The notes: a model not told the origin generated them from the sequence alone. A stretch of DNA of 64,000 nt from Limanda limanda (GCF_963576545.1 NC_083637.1:25390507-25454506); one strand, 5' to 3'. Positions 14,760 to 28,725 are shown, numbered from the stretch's first letter. Numbers and translations: made by a program.

Positions 14760-14885
14760 GTGTTGGAACGGAAATGTCCGAGTCTGTTGTTCTGGACATT
14801 TTCTGGAAATGTCAGAGCGAGCCCATGTGAGAATTCAGTTTTGGCGTAAAGATGATGTTTCTAACACATGACAGATGTGAAACTG
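14760..14885. repeat. Second copy of the taacacatgacag repeat
   Basis: Shares tgtccgagtctg-type sequence and gatgtttctaacacatgaca with the segment inserted at 2251-2529. No coding potential; class unknown. Confidence 0.5.
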
Positions 14886-16744
14886 GAAAATTACAAAACA
14901 TCTCAGAATGAAAACAGGAGCCAGACACGTATAGAAGACGTAGATGAGGAATAACTTGGAAATACAACAAGATATGAGAGCATTGGGTGATGAGGACTGG
15001 CGCTGGTGTGTTTTTTTTGTTTTTTTTCTGGACTTGATGTCTGAAAGCAACATATAGAGAAATGGAATGTGAATGGTCACTGTAATCTTCTGCTGACTGA
15101 ACACTCTGACGCCTCAAATAAAACAAGATAACTAGGAGATAAAGAAAAAAAAGTAACCACAAGAGCCAAAACAAGAGGGCCTGAGCCAGCTGGTCTGAAC
15201 ATGTGATCTGCCATTAATCAGGCAGTCGATCGACTCTGTTGCGTGTGAACAGACTTGTCTGATATCCTGGTCCACCTGAACTGGAGTGAGTGACTCAGTG
15301 GGACCAGCAGCAGAGTGGGTGAGGAGCAGATCCGATGGGCTCTTCCTCACCAGAGCCAATTAAGCCGTCAGCTTGTGTGTGTCTGTGATTGGAGCGGGAC
15401 CCACTGTCTGTGACTCAGGATGCTGCTGCCTCTATGAAGCACATGGAAAAGCATCATCATTTCAGGGGCTTGAGTCTGGTTTTTCTTTTTTGGGGGGGGG
15501 ACTCCGTCTGGACTGGACTGACGGGAGTAGTCGGAAAGATGAAAAGATTGAGAGAAGGAGGGTACGTTTCCTGGCAGCATGGACGGGAAAGAAAACATGA
15601 CAGAGGTCTGTTACAGAAACTGGGCCGAGATTAATCGTGTGGCTCGGTGTAACTCCTGTCTGATTATGTGTGTAATTTTATGGTTGTGTGTTTGTGTGTG
15701 TTAAACATTTAAACCCTGTGACAAACTGTGTTGACATTAATAAAAGAACATATAGTGACCCGCCGTTGAACTCAGCAGATGAGTGACTATCACTTTCAGA
15801 CAAGCCGTCAGTCAGTGAATGTGTTGTTTGACTAGCGGCTGAGCAAATAGCAGGAGGTGGGATGAAAGACGGAGAGCGGTCCCGTCGACGGCGTTCGCCG
15901 GGGCGGACCCACGGAGGTTAGAGGCTCCACGGGTAGACGTTCACACATGACACGTCTGGAACTAAAAAGGAGCAGTTTTCAAACTGCTCCGGTGACTCAC
16001 GGCTCCTTCTCCGAGCTTTACGGGAAGTGGAATGTGTTTTTAATTCCTCAGTACTGCACCCCCCCTCTCTCTCCTCTGGTTAAGGTTTTTCTGTCTGTGT
16101 GAATGTTGTGGTGTGTCTGTTTGTTCAAGTGTCTCTCTCAAAGTCTATGTTTTATGGCAGATCGCCTGAATGACCTCATTTGGTGTCTGGAGAGAGTTAG
16201 CCAAGCCGCTCAGCCTGAAAGTGAGGCCTCTGTGGTCTGAAAACTAATATTATGATTAATTAAAATGATTGAGCAATTTAAGATTTTAAGACGAAATGAA
16301 AGTTTTACAATTTGTATTTTTGAGAAATAAGATTATTTGCTTTCTTGCTTCGAGTCAGATGCGCAGATTGTAGGTGGGTTGGTGATTTGTTTCTGAAACC
16401 CTTTTTATGTAATTTGTGGAAATCCTCTCCATGTCCTGAAAGCATCAATGAGAAAAGTCGTCTGAAGATGAAAAGAAAGAAGTTGGTGTTTGTGGCCCTC
16501 GCAGGTCTGTAGTGAACACCACCAATCATTTCATGACTGGAGTCTTAACCTGGAGAGGCATACAAAGCTGGAGCAGAGACGATAAAGGATAGTGAGTGAT
16601 TCACGGAAAGGTTTTCTTCTACCAATTGTCAGGCAGTGAACGTTCAAGTGTTTTCAACTCGACATACATACATACAACTCTAATGTTTATATAATGAACA
16701 CGACCCTGTACGGCCAGTCGCCAGTTCATTCAGCTCCGACTGGG

Positions 16745-16975
16745 ATATGGGCAAACAGCGAGCCTGGCTCTCAGTGAAAACAAAATCTGCCTACCAGCAT
16801 AGAAGGAACTATAACATGTTATGTCTTGAACATTTAATCTGCTCAAGTAATACAGTGCAAAATCAACACGTTGCAGTTTTTACAAGGGGCTCTGTTTTGC
16901 ACTATTTCTTGGCTTGGAGCTACAACTTCGACCATTTATTGCCGGGTGCCTAGCAACCCTGCTGTGTTGACAAAA
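16745..16975. repeat. Teleost interspersed repeat, partial copy
   Basis: Contains agcctggctctcag, aaatctgcctaccagca and tttgcactatttcttggctt, matching the family described at 5655-5862 in a different section. Non-coding. Confidence 0.45.
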
Positions 16976-17477
16976 CCTGTCAAACCATTCCTTCAGGCAA
17001 ATGCAGGGAATAAGTGGAACACATGGGTTCAAAAGCTCGGAACATATTTGATTCTTTAAGTCTGTCTTTTGACACAAATATGGTTGTATATACAATTGTC
17101 TCTTTCAGAATAAAGTTCAAGGCTTTTAAACTGGAATGTGTACGCCTAAAAATAATGTTGCAAAATGTCTCTTTCTTAAGTTCCTGCTGTTACCATTTAT
17201 GGTCTTTAATTACAGAACAATATGCCGACTATGAAATAAAATAATGGTCTTACAACAGCCTCAAGATGAAGAAATTGTTGTTGTTCTCATGTTTCAGTAA
17301 AGTCAAACTATAACACCACCTAGAAATTGACTGCAATTAATGGTTTTAAGATAGAGGGTGTTTTTAACTTTTATTTTCTCTTCAACCCTCAACATTAAAT
17401 CATAAATATCTAAAATAACACCTTATAATACCATTTAATATCCTCTCAGGGTTGTTGAGGAAGTTGGAGCCAGCAGA

Positions 17478-17637
17478 CATTCATCTCACCTAAGGTCAAT
17501 TTAGAGTCTCCAATCAATCTAACAACAATCTGCATGTCTGTGGACTGTGGGAGGAAGCTGGACTACCCAGAGAAAAACCTGGATTTGAACCAGGAACGCT
17601 CTTGTGATCAATGCTAAAAACTGCCACACCGTGCTGA
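17478..17637. repeat. Copy of the GTGGGAGGAAG-type interspersed repeat
   Basis: Phrases ctaaggtcaatttagagtct, gtggactgtgggaggaagct and tttgaaccaggaacgctctt match, from memory, a repeat found across vertebrate genomes. It shares its second half with 2194-2596. Confidence 0.55.
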
Positions 17638-18980
17638 ATAATATTTATATTATATAAGAAATACTGTGGCTTGAGTCCTCAGTGCAGTCCACGACCTGTT
17701 ACGTTCCAATCCTTTCCTTTGCTGCATATATTCCCCCACTCTCTATCCCCATTTCACACTTTACACTGTCCTGTCAATAAAGGTGCAATGCCTGAAAAGA
17801 GTAAATGTAAACAACTTCCAACACTGCCATTAAATATCACACTACAGGAGAAATATCCACATAATAATTGTCAAATACATCAGCCCTCCATCCAACACCA
17901 TCTTTCTGCAGCTCAAACTGTTCCTTTACTCTCACTTGTATTGTGCTCCCAAGTTGTTCCTTTTTAATATGTTTTTTAGGAGCTAAAGAATAATGAGAGC
18001 TTTTTTATTACATCTGCTTCTAACCGCCACCTTACAGCCATAAATGCAGCGCCTTGTTCTGTTGCCCTGTGTCAGTCAAAAGCATCACCTCCAGCCCAGC
18101 CTGGCTTCCTCGGAAACTCTTGGCCTATTTCTGCTTGTCTTGACGAGGGTTTTTCCAGCCTGAGGTGGCTATTTTGGTCAGATAAATACAATGTTGTTTT
18201 GGGAGCGGGGGTTGAGGAGCAAGGCGCAGATGAGATCACCTCTCCAGGCTCCTGAGCAACAAAACAACAGGCAGCAAGACAAGACAAGAACAGAGGCGGA
18301 AAATAAAAGGCTCGGGAAATTATTGACTTCCCTCGCTCTGGATTCGGGTCGGCCCGAGGCGAGGAATCTGGAGAGAACCTGTCCATTGTCTCCTAGAAAC
18401 ACGGGGAGAGAGATTTGGAAACATTTGAGAAAAAAATCACAGAAGAAATATTTTTTGATCATTAGACACATGGCTTTGTGCAGCTGAAAAGAAGGATGTG
18501 TGTTTAATAGCTGCTGAGTGTGTTTTAAGGCCTCCACCACAGCACAGACCAGTCACGTCTGTATTTCGTTACATGATTGCTTTGGATTGTGTGTGTGTGT
18601 GTGGTTGTGAAGCCATGAGAACATGAAGCTCTCCAATTCAGTTTTTGTGTATTTCATATGCGGAGAACATCTGTCTTCCTCACTGCCTCACTGTCTGTCT
18701 GTTTGTGTGCGTGAGTGTGTTTTGACAATGGGAATGACTTGTGCCTCGGCCTTTTAATCAGAGGCTACGAGTGAGTGTGTGGTGGTGTGTGGGTGTGTGT
18801 TGCCATGTACACTCATGTCTGTGTGTGTACGTGTGTCTGTGTGTTTGTGAAATACAGTTTATTACCATGTGGTTGTCTGCGGTTCCAGCCAGGTGTGGTG
18901 GTAGTCGGACGGCTGTTTGGCTTCACTGCCAGGTACAACACCTGCATGAGCTCTCAGACACAAACAGCTGAACACAGCAT

Positions 18981-19012
<32 letters not shown>
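18981..19012. repeat. (GT)n microsatellite
   Basis: 32 bases of GT repeat beside the repeat cluster at 19.1-20.6 kb. Confidence 0.9.
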
Positions 19013-19013
<1 letters not shown>

Positions 19014-19202
19014 ATTTCCATTTTGAAGTCCTTTCCCACTACATTTAAGAGGGGTATATTATATTTTGAATGCCCTTACATCTTTAAAAAAAACATGTAG
19101 CCTACGCCTACTTCAGGAGGTCACTGCTCAACCGAGCTAGCTCTTGCCTTCTGTTTCCGTTTCTTGTGCTAAGCTATGTTAACTGGGTGTTAGCTTAGCA
19201 GC

Positions 19203-19953
19203 CAGGGGTGGGCAAACATTTTGACTCGCGGGCCACAATGGGTTCCAAAATTTGACAGAGGGGCCGGGCCAGGAACAGATGGATGGAGTGTTTTTGTGAA
19301 CTAATATAAATGACATGGAAAAATCATTACATGAAAGGATTTGGCCTTTACCAAGTAGCAAAGCACTTATTTGCAAGGCAATTTAACAAAAACCTGCCTT
19401 CAGAGAAAGGCTTGCTAGCTATTTCGTATGCCCCCCAAAAAACATGCCTTGGTAGATGACTCTTTAATCGCAGTTTGTCTGTGAAAAAAAATGTTGCTGA
19501 GTCTGTTAATTAGTTGCCAACCTCTGAGCTGCAGCCACCCGTTCTTGCGTTGACTGCTTGCTAGTGTAGTTAGCATGCTTCGTAGCAAAGTGACGGCTGA
19601 TGTTGTACTCCATGAAAACTGCAACAGTTTCTCGACATATCAGGCATACACTCGGCACTCATTGTCCACTTTTTGTTTCCTTGATCCTCTCATTTTACAG
19701 AAGGGCTCACAGGGCAAAGGGAAAAAGTGAAGGGAGATCATGTGCCTTTTCAAGCCCTATACACCACACTCCCTGGCAAATTTAATTTAGCTGACGCTTT
19801 TATCCAAAGCGACTTACAATAAGTGCATTCAACCCCGAGGGTTCAAACCCAGAACAACAAGAATCCAGAAAGTACGATTTTTTCAAAAATGAAGCAAAAC
19901 TACAAAGTGCTATATGTACGTGCCATTAAAGTGCTACTAAATTGTTAGTTTAA

Positions 19954-19984
<31 letters not shown>

Positions 19985-20052
19985 TTTTTTAAATTATTTG
20001 TACAGGTTCGGCGGGCCAGATTAAAAAGCGGGCCGTACTTTGCCCATGTCTG
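19203..20052 (-). mobile_element. hAT (Charlie-like) transposon, decayed
   Basis: Terminal inverted repeats CAGGGGTGGGCAAA (left) and the inverse of cagacatgggcaaa (right). The flanks share cttagca on both sides, probably the remnant of the 8-bp target duplication. On the minus strand, shifted frames give VCLICRETVAVFMEYNISRH, then FATKH, and IKESSTKACF, typical of the BED zinc finger and following region of hAT transposases. The rest of the transposase is absent or lost in frameshifts. An unrelated repeat with cttttatccaaagcgactta is lodged inside at about 19785-19880, and a poly-A/AT run lies at 19952-19990. Confidence 0.75.
19385..19690 (-). pseudogene. hAT transposase remnant (BED zinc-finger region)
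   Basis: About 100 codons of homology to hAT/ZBED-type transposases, spread over at least two frames: a C-x2-C ... H-x4-H zinc finger (CLIC, HFATKH) followed by KQSTQERVAAAQRLA. Stops and frameshifts show it is dead. Confidence 0.65.
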
Positions 20053-21461
20053 CCTTAGCACATCTCTCTACACATATTCCAGGATGTCACAGCTCAGCCT
20101 GGCTCCTGCCACGTCTTTCCAGCTCTAGTGCTAAGCAAAGCTAACTGGGTGTTAGCTGAGCTTATTGGCACATATCTCTACACATATGCCGCTTTCCATT
20201 ACACCCTGGACCTCAGAGCTCGTCCCTTGGAATGAGGTCACACCCCAGCCATTGTTAGCTAAACCAGTTCATAATAACACATTAGGCGGCATCTCATGCA
20301 TACTGATGCCGTATTAAAACGTCCACAGACAGTAATTGGACAGTACAACGTGTACGAAACATTTAATTGCATAAGTGCTAATAACCAGTTATAACTACAT
20401 CCTCACAACTGTGTATATAAGGAGGGGCTATCTTGGATTTCGAAGGCGGGGTTGGGATGAGGTTCCTAAACTCCCGATTCAAACTTCCAAATTAAAGGGG
20501 CGTTCCGGGGTAGGAAATGTCAAGTTCAAAGGTTTAATGGACTGTGGCATTACTGCGGGACGTCACTGCTCAGCCAAGCCAGCTCTTGCCATGTGTTTTC
20601 AGTTTTTGTATTTTAATAATAATATTTTCTAATATTTAGATTTAATGATTCTCTCCAATGATTTCATAGCCTGCAATTGTTTATCACTTTTTACGTTTCA
20701 CGTTTGTGTTCATTTGTCATAGAAAATATATTTTGAATGATAAATTAATCAAGTGTTGCTGCTGTAGAAATTAGTTGTCAGATATAATATGTACCTTTCG
20801 CAAATATGCAGTTGGCTTTGACAATATCCTTTTTTATTTTGTCAGTGAAAGATATTTTAGAGCAAATATTAGGATCTGGTTAAAATAAGTCAGTCAATAA
20901 CGTCAGTAGGTTTGATGTGATGAAACCTAGTACACCTAGATAAGAAGAACAATGTCACATATCCTTAGTAAACATTCTCTAATAGGCAAGTACCCTCAGC
21001 AAAGTTTGCACAGCATCTATTTGACATTCAAAATGTTGATGAAACAAATTTCTCACTCGCTTCCCACCCATGTCTTAAAGGTGCCAGCTAGCATCATAGC
21101 TCAGCTCACGTTAGCAGTAAACAGATGTTTTGAAGGAATTAGCCAATAGAGGCAGAGTAGGTGGACGATCAGTGGACAGGGTTTGTGAATCAGCTCAGGT
21201 CAATGCTTGTCTCCTTTGGCCTCTAGCTCGAAACTTCGACGAAATGTGCACAGATCAGAATTTGTGTGTCGTCGCTCAACCTCTGTGAAATTTTTTTTTT
21301 TAAATACACCCAAGCTAATTTTATTTACACACACACAAAAATATTTCTACAGATACAACATTCATGTAATTCAATTTTTCAACACATTCAGATACATGCA
21401 TGCAATGTTTTTTACATGCACACAAAAAGTGAGTTGTGTGACAAGTGTATGTTGCCTGAGT

Positions 21462-21550
21462 CAGTAGGCTGTTAGCTTAGTTTAGCTTAACATGAAGGTG
21501 AGAAGTGGGAGACACGGATCAGCTGGCTTATCCAAAAGTAACAGACACCC
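21462..21550. repeat. Teleost interspersed repeat, short partial copy
   Basis: ggctgttagcttagtttagc followed by aagtgggagac and ggcttatccaaaagtaac, start section of the 5655-5862 family. Confidence 0.4.
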
Positions 21551-22344
21551 ACCGCAGCATTTCCAGATGGGCATTGTAGTATTGTACTTTTATATAATAT
21601 ATTACATCTATAATATATATAGATACTTTGATAAAACAATGTTTAGACAAATAAGAATTCTGCCAACAAACATGATGAAAACGTGCTGATGTAAATAACT
21701 TGGTTGACTTTAGAGAGAAAGTTAAGCTCCACTCCTGAGTCTGTCTGTGTCTCCTGCAGCCTCCACCAGCGTGCCAAGCAGGATTGGCTGGAGAGACATC
21801 ACCTGAGCAGAGATGCGTAAAAAATTGGGTCCGTATTTACATACATCATGAAAACAAGCGTAAACACAGACGTAGGATCCATATTTTACCATAGCCTCCT
21901 GTTTGCTGTAACTCCTACTACTGTCATTAAATTGTGAAAATATGGCACATTGTGTAAATTTTGGCATTATTGATCGTAAATCCTTCAGGGGGCAAAACTA
22001 TCATGCAAATATGATTATTATTGTACATCTGGCCACACAGCACATTTAAGTCGTACCACAGACGACAAATTCACATATTCAGATACGTGCAAATCCTTTT
22101 TTACATTTTGCACACAAAATATGATTATTATGTAAATCATTTCGCCAGCTCAAAACATCAATGACCCTTATTTAAAAAAAGTGAGAGAAGCACACATTAC
22201 ACAGATGTTATAAGGGTTGGAAATTGGCAAAGGTCGAAGGTCATGTACCTCTGTCATCGTACTTTACCAACATTGTTATTCAACTTGTTTATTCTGATTA
22301 TATTTATATATGAAAAGGCAAAGTGTACGCATCTCTGGGGGGGG

Positions 22345-22376
22345 GTGTGTGTGTGTGTGTGTGTGAGTGTGTGTGG
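22345..22376. repeat. G-run plus (GT)n microsatellite
   Basis: Follows a run of nine G; an imperfect GT tract ending in gggtac. A second tract is at 22640-22671. Confidence 0.85.
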
Positions 22377-22639
22377 GTACATGTGCACATCCTCGTGCAT
22401 CTGGAGCTCCTTAAAGAGTGTGTGGGCGGAGGGAGTTATGCGGTAAAATGAGGTCATCATTGCTGTTGATTTATGTGACACACACTATTACTTACACTCC
22501 TGTGACTTCACCACCGTGTCAGCTGACAGCATGAATAATACATGTGCCCACCGAAAGATGACATCCTCCACTTTCTCCTCTCTCTCTCTCGCTGTTTTCT
22601 GAAGTTTACTTCATCATTACTGACCCATGACAACGTAAT

Positions 22640-22671
22640 GTGTGTGTGTGCATGTGTGTGTGTGTGTGTGT
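22640..22671. repeat. (GT)n microsatellite
   Basis: Imperfect GT tract with a central catg interruption. Confidence 0.85.
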
Positions 22672-25600
22672 AGAGTTTGTCCCAGTTTTATTTACAGACA
22701 GGCTCCAGAGATGATTACCTGCCATCTTCCATCCAGTTCAACAAGTTTGGCCTTATATCAGTAGTTTATGCAATCGCACAACAGGAAGTGGGAACAAGTG
22801 TGTGCATGTGCGTCTGTGTGTCAAACACAAAGCCACTCCCTAGTTTTTAAGTGATTGGCATGCAACTTCACTCGCGATTAATTGTGCAACTGTACACAGG
22901 TGTCAAACTGACTAATCATAAAAATGTATCTTACGCTCGAGATCGGTTTAGTCATGAGAAAAGTATTTTTACGCGCAGTAAAATTCCACTTTTGTCTTTC
23001 CGGAGACATGCAGTGATTTGCCTGTAGCGTTGAGAAGCACAACGTGTCCATAAGAGATTAATAGTCATGGATGGGTGGCAGATCACGTCCTGGATGTGCT
23101 TTTGACAGCCAGGGCTCAGACGTTTTGCCCCCCCCCAAGAAGCTGAGAGCCGAGCCGCAGGACGGCAAACTTCCAAAGCGAGGTCACAGTGGTCAGAGCT
23201 GAGCGGGCGAGGAGGCGAGCGGGCAGACTGAAGGAGAGAGGAAGGAGGGGGTTGGAGGGGTTTGGGGTGCGCATTGGGTGGGGTGGGGGGGGGGGGATGA
23301 GTTAGGGGACGGAGGACAGCAGTTCCTGTCAGGATCCATCAAGGAGCCCAGGGGTGACATGGGAAGAGGCAAGAGAGGAGGAATAAGGGGATGATGATGA
23401 GGAGGCGGAGAGGCCAGGGCGGCGAGTCGGCCCTTAACTAGTCACCCCTCAGCCCTCCAGTGCACTTGTTTGCTGTCCCACACCCCACACCCCCCACCAC
23501 CTCCCACCCTCCTCCTCCTCTTCCTTCATCTGTTCACTGTGCAGATGTGCGGCCCCTGCAGCTGCTGGATTTCTCAACATGTTCTGCCATACAGGACCAA
23601 GCTTGTTGTTACAGCGTTAACTCCAAATCATAAAATACACCTCAAACAAAAAGAAACCGAGATGTCATTTTCATACAATGCATGATTTGGTTTAACCTTC
23701 TATCGCCCAGTTGGTCGACTCCTCCATGGCTTTCCACAAAGAAGAGACCATTCTTTAAATAAACTTTATCGTTATGTCGTTTCTAATCAGTCTGAAAATC
23801 CTCCTCAGCAAAAATACTCAGTGAAGCCTGTGCTGGAAGCCTATGACCTGTCTGTAGGCGTTTTTAATGTTAATACAACATAAAAGAGTACATATTTTAA
23901 AAATATCTTTATGCAGATACCGATTGTTTGAAAATATGATTGAAATAAAATGCTGGAGAACTCAACCCATTAGGTATGTTTAGCGCTACCCACTGATCAA
24001 GGACTGTTCTTAGTAAACACAAAAAACAAAACAGACAAAGTGAAACAGGATAATGTGGAAATAACAATCTGGCGAACAGTGAGAATTTAGTCTGCCTCAT
24101 TTCAAATATATTGTAGTCACATGTAGTCACGAGACCAGCAGGGACAATTTGAAAAACTGTCATCAGGGAAAGTCCAAAATCTACACTTTACCACTCTGTA
24201 GCAACACATCTTAGAGACAAGAAAAATGTCTCTGCTACTTCTCTAGTTATTCTTTTTTTATTTCATCTATTCTGTCATGCACAGTTAAGTGCTCAGCCCA
24301 CATGGACATTATAAGTACTCTTAGTGTGGTGATATTATAAAGCGTATCCACATGACATTAATCTGCCAATAAGTAACTCTGACTAATTGTTGAAGATCAG
24401 TCTCATGTTTCAAGGTAAACAAATAAAAAGTGGCCTAATCACCCAAACAAAAGAACACATGAAAACTCAATAGTCAGTGCTCTTAAAACTCAAAACTTGC
24501 TTGATCTTTCCCGTAATCAAGATTTTCTTTGTATCAAGAGGAAAGATTTATTACACCTGAAATGCTGAATCCTCCTTTTATTGCCCTTCCTTTGAATAAC
24601 AGCTGTAGGTAGAAACCCCTCCCATCTCTGAAGCTGTCAGCCTCACCCTCAGAAATAATAACCTCCTCAGGCTGACTTAGATAATAACTCGCACTCTGAC
24701 TGCGGAGACATCGTCTGCCCGGTTTTTGGAGCCTGCGAGGGAAAACATGTTTTGCTGCTGCCGGTCAGTGCTGAAGGTTTCAGTCCAGACATAAACAGTG
24801 GTGTGGCCGGGCAGAGGAAGCTGTCAGGTGGCGGCTGGCGCTGCAACAGACAGACTGACAGGCCTGCATCACTGTGTGCTCAGGTGTCAACACTGAACAC
24901 TCACTTTGTAACTCACCGAAAAAAACACACACTTGTTGGCGATCAAACATTTCTGACACATCAGGAATTTGGAATGAACGCAGTGTGTTTAAGGGTTTTC
25001 ATGCTTTTTCATATCAAAAACTCTTCATCTCCACCCCCAGCTCACCTCCTGCCAAAAAAGAAAATTACCCGCGTTAAACCATGGACCCTGTTTAATTAGA
25101 TTTTTAAAAATGATCCTTTGGAAGCACATCTGAAAAGACCGTTGTTGTTAAATATAACTTGGAATGGGATTATATAACTGAGTTGATGCCAGCAGAGGAA
25201 CAAAAAAGAACAGTCCATATATGTATATATTTTACTTTGAGAGGGTAAAACCCAGTCAATTTCTCATCTGAAAACCTGATGCCACTTTCTTCAGCCACTG
25301 AGGTTAAATATCATTGTAATAATTCAACCTGTGCAAACACAGCCCTGAAATACTATACTATACAAGTATTAGAGCTTATTATGTGAAATTAAGGGTGAGA
25401 CTGGTTGTATCCGTGTTATAGGCGTGTATAACAATCTGAAGCTCAACTCTTTAGCTCTAACCAAGTTTTTATTCTGACCTTATTTTACCTGCAGTTGATC
25501 TTTAGCTCTTATTTAGTTGATTCATTAGTTTTACCTGATTTATTTGTCTTACATTCAATTTCAGGTATTTATTCCAAAGGCTCTTGCTTTTTACTATTTG

Positions 25601-25894
25601 GCAAATAGTAGTTTCTTCATTGTGTTTTCGTGGTGTATTGGATTTATTTTGTAAATGAGGTCTCTTTCTCAATGTGATCCCAAGTAAAAACAAAGGGTCA
25701 ATGAACGAATGAATAAATGAACTCAAAAAAAGAATTATGCCTAGAAACATAACTTAATATGTTTCAATTACATGTACAATTTCTTAAAATAACTTGAGAG
25801 GGATTTAATAAAATAAAGTTAGACTTATACATAATAAAAAAACAATTTATTTAAGCAATACATGATTATTTTTTGGAGTATACTGGACTGTATC

Positions 25895-26095
25895 TCCGGC
25901 TTCAAGTGACCTTCTGGTGGGCCTGCAGCCTAAGTAGTGACGGGAAAAAATTGGCTTATTTCTTTTTCTTTCGTTTGCCGGAGCCTGGCTCATTGTTTCC
26001 AGTTTATTCCAGTTTCCAATATAAGTGGAATCTATCTTCTCATCTAAATGCCATCACATGCTTTTCCCAAAATGTTGAACTGTCCCTTTATGTAA
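25895..26095. repeat. Teleost interspersed repeat, partial copy
   Basis: Contains ggagcctggctcattgtttc, tatcttctcatctaa and aaaatgttgaactgtccctt, the end section of the 5655-5862 family. Non-coding. Confidence 0.45.
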
Positions 26096-26394
26096 AGATT
26101 GAAAAAGGCCAATCAGGAACCATGTTATCTCCCGGGTGCTTTTGACACACAGTTAGGATCATTGTACACAACTGTACACTCAACCAGCCAGCAGAAGTCT
26201 TTGAGCTGCCATTTATCTTGATCCCGTCACTGTCAGACAGGCCATTAACAAACAGTTGATTCATTCTGGGTCAGACAATACTGATAAAGTGCTCTTGTTT
26301 GAACAAAGATAGTGCAGCAGACAGCTAAAAGATACTGTATGTGTGTGAGAGACAGAGAGACAGAGAGCCAGTCTGTAATATGCAGGGTTGATAG

Positions 26395-26398
26395 GCAC

Positions 26399-26452
<54 letters not shown>

Positions 26453-26453
26453 G
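26395..26453. repeat. (CA)n microsatellite
   Basis: 59 bases of CA repeat with one interruption and an imperfect right end. Confidence 0.95.
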
Positions 26454-28659
26454 CGTAGAGAGAACCAGACAGACAGGTCCTTGTGCGCAGAGTATGTTTT
26501 TTTTCATTGAAGCAGGGTGTGTAAGACAGGGAGTGCCTGACACACACACGCACACACACACTGTACAGACACACACAACAGACAAAAACAAATGTGAAAG
26601 TACAGGGTTGGAAATGGTCCCACAAAAACTGACTGGAGTCACATGCGTGTTGACTCCTTTGAAAGAGAACATTAGACACCATTATTATCTATGTGCAAAC
26701 AGTAAAAACAAGTTCAGGTTGTAAACAGTGAGTGAATACGTCACTACAAGTATTACTGAACTTTTTCTATGCTATTATGTACAGTGTGAGTTAATATACA
26801 TCTTTTATTCTAATGTATTCACAAGGATGTCCACTCTCCTCTGTCCTCCGGTTGTTTTGAATGTTATGGACTTTTGTTGTTCAATGATTGTCACGCTTTA
26901 AGTAAAATCTTCCTTCACTTCCCTGTGACCGACATCATGACAAATCATACACATCATGGTTTAAACATTTGTGGCTGTTTTTCATTTGCTATAATTTACA
27001 GAATGTTGTGCTTCTGTTAAACCATATTTCATTGATTTGTTTAAATGTTCTTTTGTTATATTGAACGTAGCACTAGCATAATAATAATAATGTGATAATG
27101 ATATATAATATTTGTATCAAATTCTTTTAGACTCCTTGAGATTGCTGTGACATCATGTAGACGTCAGACAGGGCAGGAAACACAAACAGGCAGGTAATCA
27201 GACAGGTTTGAGGTTAATGGGTTAGTCAGACACATCATAAAAAGTTCAAAGTACGAATAAGATCAACTTATATGAGATGCGACGAAGTGTTACACACATA
27301 TCGCTTTCCTGTACAATGACAGGCCATTACTGACACCTCAGGTTTACTCAGTTTCAGTTTTACCTCTAAACAATGTGGTTTAGATGATGTGGTAATCTTT
27401 CTTGCCCCACCGGACTACCTTGTAATCAGGATGAGCACGTACAGTTAAGCAATTACTTTTGTGAGTACAACGAAATCAGAGTACATACTGTAACACAATG
27501 ATTGTGCAACATGGTGAGTTTCCTTAGCGTCGGGTACTAATTGGTTTAATAAAACTCATAGCTTGAAGGAAAGTAGGAGGAAGCTTTCACAAACAGATGT
27601 TCAATTCCTGCTGTAACTATCAGGACCCTATAGCACCTTGTAGGTCTGTGGGAGCTTTGTGAGCAGCATCTTGTTCAGAACAACATTTACATGTTTCAAT
27701 TGAGGCCAATTCCAAGAAACATGTTTGTGAAAGTTTCTTTTCTTGGCACGTTTTTTTTCTCTGTTTTGTTTAATTCAACCCAGGCTTGTTTTCCACAAAG
27801 ACCCACAGTATTCCGCAGAAACTGCACGAAGCTGGTCTGATAAGTAAAATCTGAAAATCACACGTGTGCACACACTCGCAAACACCCATTACCATGTGGT
27901 TAACGTGGCCACAGCACTGGCGGAGAGCTGCAGGGCAGATTTCAGTCTTAAAATAGATAGTTTCAGTTATTCTTTCTGCTGACCTCAGTCCTCCCGGTTC
28001 CACAGAAACAGGCACACACACACACACTCGCACGCACACACACACACAGAGTTCTTTGAAATCCTCCCACACGCTTGTGTTTTCACACTTAATGACAATA
28101 ACATGAACCACATTTCCCCTAAAGCCAGTACAGGAATCGGTTGATCACGGTGAAGACTGGCTCTAGGAGGCAGGAAATACAAAGCTCCATGTCGACAACT
28201 GAACAGAAGTGGTCAGAGCTTTTCCCCCGTAGCTCCATCTCGGCTGATGTGCTGATACTGCTGCCCTTTGATGCGGGTCAAGTGATAATTAGGGGAACTA
28301 CAGCATTTATGGGTCATTGAAACTGGTAATGACTCAATTAAACAGACAAACATGCACATTAGCTCATGGATCCATTCATGAGTGAAAACATTAGAGCCCC
28401 TAGAATCTCTTGTAGTTGAACAGTGTGGTCCACAGCAGACACAGCATGTGTGTCTCCCAGTTTGGATTCAGGACTCAGACACCATGTTAAACCTCAGGAT
28501 TTAAAACGTTGCTTTTTGATAATGCTCCTAGTTCAGGCTGGATCAGCTGAGCCGTGAACCTTCTCAAAGTTATGCTGCTATAGGTCTAGACTGCTGGGGG
28601 AACTCCCATCATGCACTGAGCACTTCTCTCTCTCTCCCTCTGTGCCCCCCTCCCCCATA

Positions 28660-28661
<2 letters not shown>

Positions 28662-28725
<64 letters not shown>

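Larger units (their letters stand above)
9022..19119. other. Non-coding stretch with scattered microsatellites and repeats
   Basis: Contains only the listed repeats and several GT/CA tracts (13.9-14.2 kb, 18.6-18.9 kb). The long frames at 13.9-14.2 kb are GT-repeat artefacts. No exon supported. Confidence 0.5.
19120..20615. repeat. Three diverged copies of a repeat unit, one split by the hAT element
   Basis: gtcactgctcaaccgagcta at 19120, gtcacagctcagcctggctc at 20086 and gtcactgctcagccaagcca at 20561 start related units. The first two continue with aactgggtgttagct and catctctctacacat, so copy 1 was interrupted by the hAT insertion at 19203-20052. Unit class unknown. Confidence 0.5.

Noticed and set aside
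18889..18932. Possible small plus-strand exon (ttccag ... gccag/gtac)
   Set aside because: Splice-like ends but only 44 bases, no match to Hook or any family, and no partner exons.
24783..24826. Possible plus-strand exon between tttcag and gtggcg
   Set aside because: No homology, poor donor and no adjoining exons.
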